A DNA stretch of 30,999 nucleotides from Hyphochytrium catenoides (GCA_900088475.1 FLMG01000904.1:123918-154916), one strand, 5' to 3'. Numbered from the stretch's first letter, positions 20,868 to 30,999 are shown. Translations and numbers: made by a program. The notes: generated from the sequence alone by a model not told the origin.

Positions 20868-22427
20868 ATGGGTCTCTTACATGGCGGCACCTCGGTGGTG
20901 GTGGCGCTGTTAAGCTTATCAGCTACTATCCACATATTTCTCTTCTATACTGCAAACGCGGCAACTATTGCCGCGGTGAGACGGCAGCGGAGTCTCATCG
21001 AAGCCCAGCCGCTTGTTACTCCGGCTGACATCTCCACTTGCAATATTACTGCTGATGAGCAATGTTCACCTGCAGAATTCAAGACTACCAACGGCACTCT
21101 CATCCTTCCAGGAGGGAACACCTCTTGCCTGTGGGGTAAGCCATATGGCTTCACCTACTACCCAGGGTCCGGCGACGATGCAAAGAAGCTCCTCATTTTC
21201 TTCCAGGGTGGTGGGGCTTGTTTCCTTAGTAAGTATCCGAACCTGAGTGGTACCTGCAGTCACATCGCAAAAGATCTCAATGTTCAGTTCACAGCGGCGA
21301 GTCAAGTTTACTTTGACGACTTCACAGGTGTATTCTCTCCTGTGGATGAAGGGAATCCTTACAGGTCATGGACAAAGGTTGTCGTGCATTACTGCTCGGG
21401 TGACCTTTACCTTGGCTCCTTGAACCGATCGTACGCCTATACCAATCGGACAGACGACACACAGCTCACCGACGAGGCCTTTCAGCGGGGCTTTGAGAAC
21501 ACATTGTCAGCTTTGACGTGGACTATCAGGAACTTTCCATCGCCAGATAGACTTGTCATTGCGGGCATGAGCGCTGGGGCGGTCGGAGCTCATCTTTGGT
21601 CTGACTACCTTCTCTCACGGTATAGCAAGATGGCGGATAGTCAGAAGGCTGTGGTACTGGATTCTTTTGGCCTCAGCGTTTTTCCTGCCAATCAAGGCAC
21701 AGTGATTAGGGAGACTGGCATCTGCGAATCTCTGCAAAGCTTGGGACTCCTCGTAGATGAGAAGCTGGCTCACTGCCAGAGGGGCGAGCTATGGATCAAT
21801 GAAGTTATATCTCAAGTTCATCAGAAGCATAACAACGTACCCTTTGTGATAGTCCAGTCCAAGATTGACAGCATCCAACAGGTCTTCTATAGTAGCCTCG
21901 CTTTGTTGGCCGATCTGAAAGTTATTCAGATCACGCCTCTTCAGCTTCCGGCTGGTGTGGATCTGGTGTATCCGTTCCTTCCCATCAAGCCGGACGAGTT
22001 CTATAGGGAGACGATGAAGGTGCTCAACTACTTTCTGCAGAACAGCAAGAATGTTCTATACTACTTGAGAAGCTCCGACCAGCATCAATATTTCACGGAT
22101 CCAAACTTCACAACTGTTGGCTTTGACTCAAAGCCTGATAAGCCCACTCTAGTTACGTTTCTAAGCCAGTTCCCGCTTGCTGTTGGGGAGAAAGCAGAGT
22201 CGCTCTGTGAGGAAGACTCCCTTTATCCCTGCCCAGGGATTGCATCCACTTTCACCCAGAGAGAGAAGGCAGCCCCACTACCCGCCGAGGCTATCACGAC
22301 TACTCCTGCACCTCCAGCTCCGTCGCCAGGCTCCACAGTACGGTCCATGGCTCCAGACGGAGTGACGACTTGCCTGCTTTCTGCGATCTTGGCGCTTGGT
22401 GCTCTCGCACATCTGCTGCTGGTGTAA
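20868..22427 (+). CDS. Pectinacetylesterase/Notum-family serine hydrolase, probable GPI anchor
   Basis: This is a single exon of 519 residues, notable among intron-rich neighbours. A hydrophobic signal or anchor lies at residues 9-33. The alpha/beta-hydrolase features of the PAE/Notum family are in order: oxyanion motif FFQGGGACF (111-119), HYCSGDLYLGS (174-184), nucleophile IAGMSAGAVGAHLWSDYL (S235), acid D334 in VQSKIDSIQ and H406 in SSDQHQYF. Several NxT/NxS sites suggest glycosylation. The C-terminus has a Pro/Ala/Thr-rich spacer and a final hydrophobic stretch (LSAILALGALAHLLLV) without a cytoplasmic tail, as in GPI-anchored proteins. Plant members deacetylate pectin and animal Notum removes palmitoleate from Wnt; the substrate here is unknown. 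The ATG at 20868 directly precedes the signal segment. Confidence 0.9.
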   Translation: MGLLHGGTSVVVALLSLSATIHIFLFYTANAATIAAVRRQRSLIEAQPLVTPADISTCNITADEQCSPAEFKTTNGTLILPGGNTSCLWGKPYGFTYYPGSGDDAKKLLIFFQGGGACFLSKYPNLSGTCSHIAKDLNVQFTAASQVYFDDFTGVFSPVDEGNPYRSWTKVVVHYCSGDLYLGSLNRSYAYTNRTDDTQLTDEAFQRGFENTLSALTWTIRNFPSPDRLVIAGMSAGAVGAHLWSDYLLSRYSKMADSQKAVVLDSFGLSVFPANQGTVIRETGICESLQSLGLLVDEKLAHCQRGELWINEVISQVHQKHNNVPFVIVQSKIDSIQQVFYSSLALLADLKVIQITPLQLPAGVDLVYPFLPIKPDEFYRETMKVLNYFLQNSKNVLYYLRSSDQHQYFTDPNFTTVGFDSKPDKPTLVTFLSQFPLAVGEKAESLCEEDSLYPCPGIASTFTQREKAAPLPAEAITTTPAPPAPSPGSTVRSMAPDGVTTCLLSAILALGALAHLLLV

Positions 22428-22466
22428 CAACAACCACTGCAGCTTCCCAACAAACACTTATGTCTC

Positions 22467-22472
22467 AATAAA
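22467..22472 (+). other. Possible polyadenylation hexamer AATAAA
   Basis: AATAAA lies 40 bases after the stop of the Notum-family gene, at the right place for a 3'-end signal, though it is only a six-base match. Confidence 0.4.
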
Positions 22473-22592
22473 ACCATCCTCTACTATAGAAATAATAAGA
22501 GCCTAGGACAATTGAAATTCTTTTAAAGTCCAGACAGCTCACGGCGGTCTGCTAAGAGGGACGCAAGCGAGTTTTCTAGGCTGCTAGCTCGA

Positions 22593-25321
22593 CTATTCCT
22601 CCTCATCCTCTTCCTCTTCTTCTTCCTCCTCTTCTTCCTCAAGCCACTGCAGGAATTTTGTGACGTCAATGATAGCCGTGGTCTTGCCTGGCACCTTGTC
22701 TGAGAGGTCATCTTTCCATTCGATGAAGCCTTGGTCCTCAATCACATCTAAAGCAGTCGAGCATACGAGCCTCACCACCAAGCATCATCGTCAACAGGAG
22801 CCGAGGACTCTTACCACACTGGTGCAGCTGGATAAATAGTTTCTCCAAAAGTCCCTTAGGATGTCCCACCTCGATGTAGTACCTTGGATGGGATAATGAG
22901 CGGTGCTATTGGCTATGAACAGCAATACACCAGGAGACTTACCGTTGGGCTTCAAAAAGGGCCTCCATCGCCTCTTTGGGCGCGACCTCGTAAAGGTAGT
23001 CGCCCAACAGGGCTCCGTACTGCCCTTGAGTCACCCACTTCAGGTCATCATTCTTGGATTTTACAGCCTTGGCCCTAGGAAGGCTAGCTGAGTTCAGGAA
23101 GGCCCAATCAAACAGTTCCTTGAGGGTTACCTGAGGAGTGCAGCCAAAATTTGACCTCCCTTCAACTCAACATTAGCTGCTGTGGCCTGCTCTTTAACCC
23201 AATCCTTGAGTGCAGAGCCTACATATTGAATGAGTTCCCCGCTTTTTTACGCCGATATTTCCCTCAAGTTGTCTGTTACTTACCTCGAAGATCGCTCTCT
23301 AAGATCTTCGAAATGAGGTCGTCTCTCTTTTTCTGCAGCTCTTCTGGGGATTCAGTAGAACGTTTTTGCACCTCCTAAATACATAGAAACCGAGGTCAGC
23401 AAACCATATTGATGGTGGACTGTTCGCAGACAGATAGACCTCCTGAGGCTTGCTCTTGCTTGTATCCTCATCCTGGACCGTGAGCTCTTCAAGCTTCTCT
23501 TCCACCTGCAACATTGAAAATGTCTTAGCCGCGACTTTTGCCAGAGATTTACAAGTGGAGGACCTTAGTGACAAGAGCCTGGCGAGCTCCTGGGCTCCTT
23601 GATCTGCTACCGCCTCTGGGCGGGCTCCGAGAGCCTGAAGGTCTGACGCGATCACCTGCCATAAAAAGGGTTACCCCAGTCCAAATGTAAGGTGTGGCAG
23701 ATGCAGCCTCTCACCTTCCCGTCTCGCTGGACTATCGCTCAGCCTTCCTCTGCCTGTGGCAAACTTATAATCAGGTTTTGATTGCTGCCCTTAGTAGAGG
23801 CGAGATAACATACCAGGATCCTCACGTCTAGATATATTACTTCGCTCTCCAGAATCCCTACGATCCGATCGTGGTCCTCCACCAATCGTCCTTAGACCAC
23901 TCCGGCTTTCTCTGCGAGTGCTAGCGGAAAGAGGTAAGCCGAAGTAAACTGCAGACTATTGCCGAGATAGATACGAACCCGGCAAGCATCTCAGCTTCTA
24001 GCCTAGCCCATTTATCTAGTTTCTCGGGCTGTTTCTCAGCCGATGGAGGATTCTGATACTCTAGAGCGTCCTAAAGAGGCGGTCGGTAGTCAGCGTGAAA
24101 GAACGCCCCGCAGAATCCAACTCTTTAAGGACTCACCTTGGTCAGCACGGCCCTAGCACCCCCAAAGGGGTCTACCTTTCTCCGAGGAGAAGAAGGCTTG
24201 GTCACCGATTCGGCCTTGGCTGGCTCCTGCTTCTCGGTGGAAGGCTTCGTAGGTTCTACACTTAGGAGTTAGTGGTGCAGACTACAACCAGTAGGTCCGT
24301 GTTATGAGTACCAGCTGGAATGGGAGTCTCTCGCTTCTTCAATTGTAGCTTCAAATGTGCAGGACGTTCGCTGGGTGCCTCATTGAAGCTATCGGAGGTT
24401 TGATGAGTATATTTGCAAGCTTATGAGGTAGCAGAATCTTATAACACACCTGTCTCTACCGCCAGGTCCACGGCCGCCATAGCTTCCAAAGCCTCTATCG
24501 CCGCGGTCGCCGAACCCACGGTCCGAGCCATATCTGTCGCGATCGCCGTATCTGTCCGCACCAAATCCTCCTCGGTCTCCATATCTATCACCACCAAAGC
24601 CACCGCGATCCCCGTATCTGTCTCCACCGAAGCCTCCACGGTCACTGTATCGGTCCCCTCCCCGATCCCCATAGCGGTCACGGTCGCCAAAGCCTTCACC
24701 CCGAAACCCTCTATCTCTGTCTCCAAAGCGGTCACCATATCCACCCCGCTCTCTATCTCCAAAGCCCCTGTGCGTGTGTTGTTAGCTCCATGTGTGAGAT
24801 AGATAAAGGGCATGGCTAACTTCGCGTGAAAGGCTATACAAAGAGGTTCAATTGGCATAGGTGCAGACAACGAAGGGTCAAATTGTTATTCTGCAGCTCG
24901 TACCGGCCACCGGGACCCCTGTCTCCGAATCCACTTCCTTCAGGTGGACCCCGTCTCCAGTTATCGTCTAGATGCCGTGAGATTATTAAGGTCTACCGCC
25001 TACATGGATCAGTGGGTAGTCGACGTACCAGTCATTGCCGCTGATTGCGCTTCTTCATCCTCTTCGTCGTCTGCCCATCTTCCACTTCCCCTCCAGTGGC
25101 TTCCACCCTCGCCGCGAGGCCCATCACGGCCGCCCCTCCCGTAACCATCGCGTGAGCCATCGTCTTCGCCAACGCTGTTGATAATGGTTATCCCCGCTGA
25201 ATTAGATGTCAAGGAAAGCATAGTCATCATGGCACCTGGGTCCGGTAGGCAGCCGGGCTTTTGGAGCGTAATTGCTATTGCCCAGGAAGTCTCCAAGGCT
25301 CATCTTCTTATTTTTACTCAT
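22593..25321 (-). CDS. eIF4B-like protein with C-terminal W2 (eIF4G/eIF5-type) domain, 16 exons
   Basis: Sixteen in-phase exons give 579 residues: 25321-25236, 25174-25029, 24967-24904, 24767-24450, 24388-24312, 24255-24137, 24070-23979, 23920-23814, 23753-23715, 23655-23564, 23505-23440, 23374-23284, 23218-23131, 23074-22943, 22882-22815 and 22747-22593. The N-terminus [10 protein letters not shown] resembles the eIF4B opening SLTDFL. Residues 99-205 are tandem [11 protein letters not shown] units like the DRYG repeats of eIF4B, followed by [10 protein letters not shown], a [12 protein letters not shown] motif and RS-rich linkers. No RRM was seen between these parts. The last 150 residues form a W2 fold: [45 protein letters not shown] and [18 protein letters not shown], closest to the eIF4G/eIF5 C-terminus. 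It is presumably a translation-initiation factor. No internal start or phase break separates the halves. Confidence 0.82.
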
Positions 25322-25491
25322 GGTTCCGTACTATCTGTCTCAGCGAGCTGGTCTGGTGCTTGTAACGGAAAGAACAATAATCTCTGTTGCCTGTCCCACC
25401 ACGCCTAGAAGCTGTGTGAGGAGATCCGATGCCGCCGCCGAAGACCGATGCTGATGCGGAGGCTGGGGCAAGAAGAGAGCGTGCACTTCGT

Positions 25492-26422
25492 TCATTTTGT
25501 GTCACTGCTGGAGCGCCCGCCAACCACTTCCGCCGCCCTGAAGGCCATTATTACTGCACGATCAAGGTCCATGGCAAGGGTGATATTCCTAGAGGCAGAG
25601 TCAAAGGGTGATCCTATTATTATGCATTTGTACTTCCATGTTCTGTCAGGTAATAAAAGACGCCATAGAATCCAGCAGTATCCATGCCCTATCACTACTG
25701 GAGGAGATCTGGGAACCTGTTCTTCCCATAATAACTGTTTCCTTTCACTCGCTCTCCCTTCCACTTGGAGGTCATTCCTCGAACTGCAGGGCGTTAGTAG
25801 GCTGATCATCAGAGAAGGCGGCTCCTCAGCAGCCATGTGCGCCACGGCGAGCTGCATCAGAGCTGCATCGCAGAGCTGCTTAGCAGAGAGCTAGTGGTCA
25901 TCAAAGCCGCTTGTTACCTCATGCCGTTTTCCGTGGAAGCTTTGTCTTGATGATGAAGGTTGATCACGATCCACTGGGAGACAGTAGAAAGGAGATAGCT
26001 CACCACCCCTCAGACCGAAGGATTTGTTGCATGTGTTGTAGCAGCTCTGGTCTCTCGAGAAGCAAACCGGTCCAAACTGATAACGCCTAACGTCAATCAC
26101 CAGCCTCATTGTGATTGGTAATGGTCCCTCTAGTCAGAGTTTCGTCCGTTATCCCTTGACTGCTACTGAACTTGCATCTATTTCGACTGTCGAAGACACC
26201 TCTTTGAGCTCTCCGATCGGCAATCGCATAGTATCTGAGTTTCTTTTGAGCCTGCGAATGGCCAAGTTCCTGTCATTATTGGTTAGCTCAGCCGTAGGCC
26301 ATATAATCTGTAAGCGGAGGTAATCGATTATCTTCAAGCACGTCCATACGGACAGCAGGCGCATGAACAAGTCTGTCTCTCACTCTTCGAGTTGGTCCAG
26401 AATGTCCAAGTCTCCGGCACAT
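25492..26422 (-). CDS. Uncharacterised protein, five exons
   Basis: Proposed exons are 26422-26342, 26307-26200, 26086-26007, 25945-25918 (or 25939-25918) and 25890-25492, about 231 residues, all phases agreeing. It starts MCRRLGHSGPTRRVRDRLVH, an Arg-rich, acid-poor segment that could be a mitochondrial presequence. It continues with helical stretches (VWTGLLLERPELLQHMQQIL, KQLCDAALMQLAVAHMAAEE) and ends with a compact segment holding TWKYKCIII and NITLAMDLDRAVIMAFRAAE. That last part weakly recalls the W...I and F-x-x-x-x-x-A-x-x-A-x-x-A-A pattern of AP2-type domains, but this is only a pattern impression. The 34-nt first intron and the tiny fourth exon are the weak points. The stop lies 170 bases before the start of the translation-factor gene. 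Confidence 0.45.
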
Positions 26423-26567
26423 GGTTATTAGCCTCATATGGTAAAACTATCTCATCTTCCCTTTGATGCTACCCGATAGCAAGAATGATGGTGCAAATTG
26501 AAGTGAGAAGCCTTGTTATGGCTAAGAGAGTTTATATCCTGTGGAGTCTCTAGATAGACGTCTCCCA

Positions 26568-28176
26568 TCACTTCTGCTTCAGCTTGCGTGCTTGAGGAAG
26601 CTGACCCTCAGCCACCTCATAGCTATGGCCTGCTTTTTGGAGGCGATTGACGAGCTTCATACCAAGAGCTGTTGCCGGAGTATGGAAGCCTCCTGGAACC
26701 CTTGCATCACTTTCAAGAGCCAGACCAATACCAGTCTCTGCTAGCATGAGGGCGGTCTGCGAGTATCCGGGATCACCCTGCATCTCTACGAGAGCAAACA
26801 CCTTAGGTGGAGCCTGAGCGCCAGCTGGCGCTACAGGCTTCGCAACAATCGTTGCTCGTGCCCACCCATTTTTCATGACATCGGCAGAGGGGCCCTACAA
26901 TGACGTAGTCAGCTACGACAGCGGGAGGAGACTAGTCTTTGCGGCAAACCTACCGATCCAGGGGGAAGGAGTCTTGTTAGGATCCACCTCACTGGAGGAA
27001 AGATGAGGAAGACAGGCCCAATGGCCACAGCAAAAGCGAGGATAAAGGCGCTGATGAGTCCTATTAGTCCTCTGCCGGTTGCTGCGGTTTCAGCGTATGA
27101 GAACTTGTCACCATAGTTCAAGACAGCACCACTCTTTCTGACGACTTTGGCGTTGATGGTCTGCATGACAAAGGGTCCAGTCCATTTTTTTATGTCCTTG
27201 TCAAACCATGGCACCATTTGATCGCCACCAGCTCCCTTCTGACCAGGGACCAAGCTATGAGCGTTGGCAGTGACCTTAAGCAGAGAGATTGTGAGCTCTG
27301 CATCCTCCTTGCTCGGAATACCAGCTTACTCACCTTCAGGCTCTTGAGGAATTTCGGCCAAGGCTGCTCAAATAGGCTGATCGCACTATCAAGAGTCCCT
27401 CCACTGACGCCACCTTGGGCTTCAAAATGACCAACTACTGGTCCGACGGAAGCCTTGAGCTTGTTCTTGATGTAGTCTGCTGCAACTAAAGTACCCAAGT
27501 CGCTTGGGATGGAATCAAAGCCGCAGCAGTGGACAATCTTCGCTCCCGATTGCTTTGCTCTTTCTCCATATTTTTCTGTCATCTCGTAGACAAACCATGG
27601 CTCTCCTGTTAGGTCAGCATAATGGACACCATTTTCGGCACAGGCTGCGACAAGTCCCTCGCCATATCTGCCGTAAGGACCAACGGTCGTAATGACTGCC
27701 TTTGTCTGGCGCACCATTCTAACCAGAGACCCGCGATCGGCACTGGAGGGGCAAAGCGCTTAGCCCATGACGACCAACGACAACGTGTGAGAGCATCATA
27801 CCTATCAGCCTCAATAGTAGGAAGGTTGCTGGTATTGGGGTACATCTTGGCTACTCGTGACTTAACTCCTTCTAGCTTTGTAGCGGAGCGTCCAGCAATC
27901 GCCCATTTCAATGACGCATTGACGTCATAGTTCTAGAGGAGACTCGTTAGAACTATAAAAGATAAAGCCGAACTCCATGCTTAACCTAGACAAATGCAGC
28001 TACCTTCGCAAGATACTCCACAATCAGGTTTCCTGTGAAGCCTGTCGCTCCAAAGACAACTGGCATCCAATAGTTTATTGGAGTGCACGTGCATACAGAG
28101 CAAATTAGCTGCAGTGGAGGATGGGTAACGGTAACTGCAGGTACGCACCAAGATCGAACGGCTTGCCAGTCGCCAT
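26568..28176 (-). CDS. Saccharopine dehydrogenase-like oxidoreductase (SCCPDH family)
   Basis: Six exons, 28176-28149, 28059-28004, 27932-27802, 27742-27334, 27274-26954 and 26894-26568, encode 423 residues. The start MATGKPFDLVVFGATGFTGN puts the Rossmann dinucleotide loop G13-A-T-G-F-T-G19 right at the N-terminus. It is followed by WAIAGRSATKLEGV, VITTVGPYGRYGEGLVAACA, GVHYADLTGEPWFV and CCGFDSIPSDLGTLVAADYI, all hallmarks of the SCCPDH branch rather than of true lysine-pathway saccharopine dehydrogenase. A hydrophobic segment GLIGLISAFILAFAVAIGPV (about residues 285-304) could attach it to a membrane or lipid droplet, as reported for relatives. The C-terminal ETGIGLALESDARVPGGFHT is also family-typical. 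The ATG has an in-frame TGA just upstream. The substrate is unknown. The region 5' of the ATG has a second open, protein-like frame that could not be linked to it. Confidence 0.92.
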
Positions 28177-30384
28177 GGTAAGAGCTCACGAAGATCCTCT
28201 GATGCTGGAATCTCTTTCAGGTTGCAAGAATCTTCAAAAGTATGATGTCTGGCTAAGCTTCTGAGGTTCTCAATGTGAGCTTCAGTGGCCTGGAAGATCT
28301 TGTTCTGAATTCTGAAGTCTTCTGTACTGACTGACTGAGTGAGGACATCTTTGATCTTGGGGACAGGAATCTTTCCTTGAGAAAGAGCTTGACGACCTGG
28401 ATGCACTCAGTTACAAGAATGACGTTCTCTTCTCGGTGTATTCTGGACAAAGCTTCGTAGTTTCGGTGGGACACACTGTTGTTCTCGTACTGTAACTATG
28501 GTAACACGGTGTTGCTGGTGTAGTTGTACACCAAGTCGTACGTGTAGTAGTAGTATATCAGAACCCACGTGTCTCATCAGAATCTGGCCACCCGGCCTGA
28601 CGTGTGAAGATGCTTCCCTTCGTCAAATCCGACCATGCTGATTTATCATAGGGCTCAGTTAGGTTTGTGTTATTTGAGATAAAGGAAGTTGATTGGGGTG
28701 AAACATGATGCTGTCCGTGCTTGATGGGTTCTGACTGTCTGTCTGCCCACTGCTACTAGGAGCTCACTCTATGACGATCGTGTGCTGATGGGTGGTGACT
28801 GATGAGCTGGCTGTTGATGATAAACAGAGGAGGAAAGTGATGATGTTGGTCAAGTGCTGCGGTGGTGCTGCAGTGGTGGCGTGTCGCTCCAAGGGGTGGG
28901 ACGGGCCCGGCACTGAGTCAGACGGCCGTTAGTACTCAAAAGGCTGTTGCGTCATAGAAACAATTTGCTATGATTGTCCATTTCTTTCGTCTCTTGTTGT
29001 TGCTTGCGGCAATTGTTGACACAACAGTAGCAGTAGCATTACCCCTGAGCGTGACTACACTTCTAGATGGAACAGAGACCTCCAACCCTATAGTTCTATC
29101 AATGCTGCGGAGTTGCAAAGATGATGGTTCCAAAGATGATGTTTGTTAGGGCGGTAAGCAGCCTCACATCATGGAGGTGGAAGGTGATGGTAGTAGATGG
29201 ATGACATAGTTAGTACGCATGTACTGTTGTTGTTCCACCACAACTCACATAGCTCTTCTAAACCCATGACATGATTTATGATGTTTGCTCTGATCATGAC
29301 ACTTCAACGACAAGGACATCATAGCATCAAAATGGCAGAGATTGATCAGCTGCGCTGGGTGTAGGCATCATCGTAGTTGTCGTCATCGCACGGCCACCAT
29401 CCAAGCGGCCATCTCACCCCAATTGTCAATACAACAGTAGTGCGATAAATTCTTGATCCTCCTCCCTATTAACTAATGTAGGTGCACGTTCGAGGATTTC
29501 GTAGTACAAGTAGTAGAAGACGGAAGGAGGGATACCACCGTCGCAAGAATAACCAACAAAGATTATGACTAGCAGAAAAGATAAACAATGCAGCCAGAGA
29601 TAAAACTTCTACCCTACTACTACCCGCCCGCACCCGTCCAAGAAACGTGGAACTATAATGGTACCAGGAAAAACACCGGGAGATCGCAGTTATTTGTCCT
29701 CTGGACTAGGCGATAGGAGGAAGGCCGACAACAACAAACCGTATGAGGTCAATATATTGATTATTAGCAGAAAAGATATTCCACAAACACAGCATGATGC
29801 CACTTCTGTGTCGTCGTCTAGTTCAGTCGCGGACCTTCTTGGTCATCCTTTTCTCCTTCTTCGCCACCTCAACCTTATGAACCTGATGGTGGGGTGCAAA
29901 GGTATCTTGTGTGTCTACTATAAGCTACTTCTAACTGTAAGCAGCCTCCCTTCGTCTTTAGTAGTAGTGTCATTGTTTGGCTCCACGATGATGCCACCAC
30001 CGCGCACCACTATCCAACTTCATCAGCTCCAATCTGCAGTGCAATAACAATATATCATCAAAATTAGGGCCCTTTTCTTCTCTTTTCGCTCAGAAGAATT
30101 TGATAATCTGGTCTCCCCTCCTCCCCTCCTTCGGAGATCCCTTATTATTGTTCCACTGCTGCACCCTCCTCATTATGTGAGGACCAAACCACCGAGAAAA
30201 GCGGTTTGTCGCCAAACAACGACGACATCAATCACTCACTTGATCGAGGTGTCTAGTTCTTAGAAAGCTTCCCAAGCAGCAGAGGAGCGTAAGTATTAGT
30301 GTAGGATCACAGAGGCTCACCATTGCAACACTACCTAGCAGCGCAGCAGCAGAAGACAGAAACACGAAGAGCGACGGAAGACAG
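28177..30384. other. Long region without a recognised gene
   Basis: About 2.2 kb lies between the start of the SCCPDH-like gene and the tentative right-edge gene. A minus-strand frame at about 28195-28405 reads like protein (VLTQSVSTEDFRIQNKIFQA) but has an in-frame stop upstream and is out of phase with the SCCPDH start; it may be a leader exon or chance. A 129-codon plus-strand frame from the ATG at 29658 has low-complexity Ser/Leu content. A short Lys-rich minus-strand end (KKEKRMTKKVRD) is readable at about 29830-29880. No tRNA, rRNA or mobile element was seen. Confidence 0.45.
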
Positions 30385-30952
30385 GACTGAAGTGACGGGA
30401 AGAAGGTGGCAACTCCTCAAACGAGACAGAAGACAACAACCGCCAGCAGCAACGAGCGGGACACACCGCCGGATAATAACGGATTTCTTTCAGAGACAGA
30501 ATCGCCACAACAACAAGAGCAGCAGCCAGAGTGGCCTCTTCCTGACCGACCATCAACACAGTTGCAACATCAAAGAGGAGATTGAAGATAACAAAGGCCG
30601 CGACACAGCAAGAGTTCCCAGAAGATTATTTGATGTCCATTATTAGACTATAAGTAAGGGGAGTCCTAGAAGAAAGCATCATGCTCAAGTAAAAATGTCA
30701 ACAAAAAACGACAAGAAGACGACGGAAGAAGAGTGATACGAGGAGAGAAGAGAACCCAGATACGGGACGCCAGCGGCGCACCATATAGAGCCTAGCTTTG
30801 CGCATGATGACCCAACGCTATCACCACAACGGCCTCCCGCCTACGATGAGCAGGGCCGGCCAGTGGCTCACAAGAGGCAGGACTCCCCGCGAAGGGGGAA
30901 GGGGTCGGTCGTTGTAACCTCCCTGGAGGCCCCACCATCCATACAGCCATAA
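30385..30952 (+). CDS. Tentative disordered Gln/Pro-rich protein, 3' exons
   Basis: A plus-strand frame from about 30395 to 30560 reads SSNERDTPPDNNGFLSETES and PEWPLPDRPSTQ. A second frame from 30760 to the TAA at 30950-30952 reads GTPAAHHIEPSFAHDDPTLS, PQRPPAYDEQGRPVAHKRQD and SVVVTSLEAPPSIQP. A GTTGCA donor (30561) and a CCCAG acceptor (30758-30759) would join them in phase. The composition is that of an intrinsically disordered protein end. The 5' part was not found and the donor is weak, so the junction is uncertain. The second exon is the more convincing of the two. No family was recognised. Confidence 0.33.
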
Positions 30953-30999
30953 CAAAATCGAAGCTCACAGGGTAGGGCTAGCCAGGTCTTGTTGGTGCC

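Noticed and set aside
23299-23655. Minus-strand frame beginning [20 protein letters not shown]
   Set aside because: It overlaps exon 10 of the translation-factor gene in another frame. Only the [16 protein letters not shown] frame keeps phase with both flanking introns.
24413-24870. Open frames on both strands rich in Ser/Thr/Ala/Val or Thr/Glu/Ala/Val over the DRYG-repeat exon
   Set aside because: They are shadow frames of exon 4 of the eIF4B-like/W2 gene, whose own frame gives clean [11 protein letters not shown] repeats in phase with its neighbours.
29821-29895. Lys-rich minus-strand ending VEVAKKEKRMTKKVRD, reminiscent of a ribosomal protein tail
   Set aside because: No upstream exon with a recognisable family could be joined to it.
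30323-30646. Plus-strand 107-codon frame containing RRIITDFF, like a PCNA-interacting peptide
   Set aside because: It starts from a TTG, is biased by AC-rich low complexity, lacks the conserved Gln, and overlaps a more protein-like frame.

Overview
This is a window of nuclear DNA from a protist-like eukaryote. The genes are cut by many short GT-AG introns, mostly 50-150 nt. They lie on both strands as separate transcription units with no operon structure, and several products carry mitochondrial presequences or GPI-type tails. Eight products could be assigned to named families from the sequence alone. The compact introns, the class I (Fe-S) fumarase and the overall gene style would fit an alveolate such as Perkinsus. 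That placement is inference; the complex I-type zinc protein in the window argues against a myzozoan unless it has another role.

Layout, left to right. The 3' end of condensin SMC4 (+, 1-1546) converges on a secreted, probably GPI-anchored purple acid phosphatase-like metallophosphatase (-, 2096-3812). A GA/GT microsatellite (4085-4393) and a gene-poor stretch follow. A large nine-exon STAND-class P-loop NTPase runs on the minus strand (6272-10379). The mitochondrial NFU-type Fe-S scaffold (+, 11385-11995) converges on a divergent phosducin-like/thioredoxin-fold protein (-, 12164 to about 13711). Next are a 15-exon class I fumarate hydratase (-, 14182-16799) and an NDUFS6-type zinc protein (-, 17567-18048). 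A 2.8 kb stretch without a recognised gene holds a pseudoknot-like pair of interleaved inverted repeats. Then come a pectinacetylesterase/Notum-family hydrolase (+, 20868-22427), a 16-exon protein with an eIF4B-like front and an eIF4G/eIF5-type W2 domain at its end (-, 22593-25321), an unrecognised five-exon gene (-, 25492-26422) and a saccharopine dehydrogenase-like oxidoreductase (-, 26568-28176). The right end has only a tentative plus-strand disordered-protein gene.

Three mitochondrial genes sit within 7 kb: the NFU scaffold, the Fe-S fumarase and the NDUFS6-type protein. They are linked in theme, because NFU proteins deliver the 4Fe-4S clusters that enzymes such as class I fumarase and complex I need. 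Nothing shows that they are co-regulated. Two other genes encode extracytoplasmic hydrolases with matching signal-peptide and GPI-tail architecture.

Exon models were built by hand from reading-frame continuity, splice consensus and family conservation. In every confident gene the intron phases agree from end to end. The most unusual item is the eIF4B-like/W2 composite translation factor.
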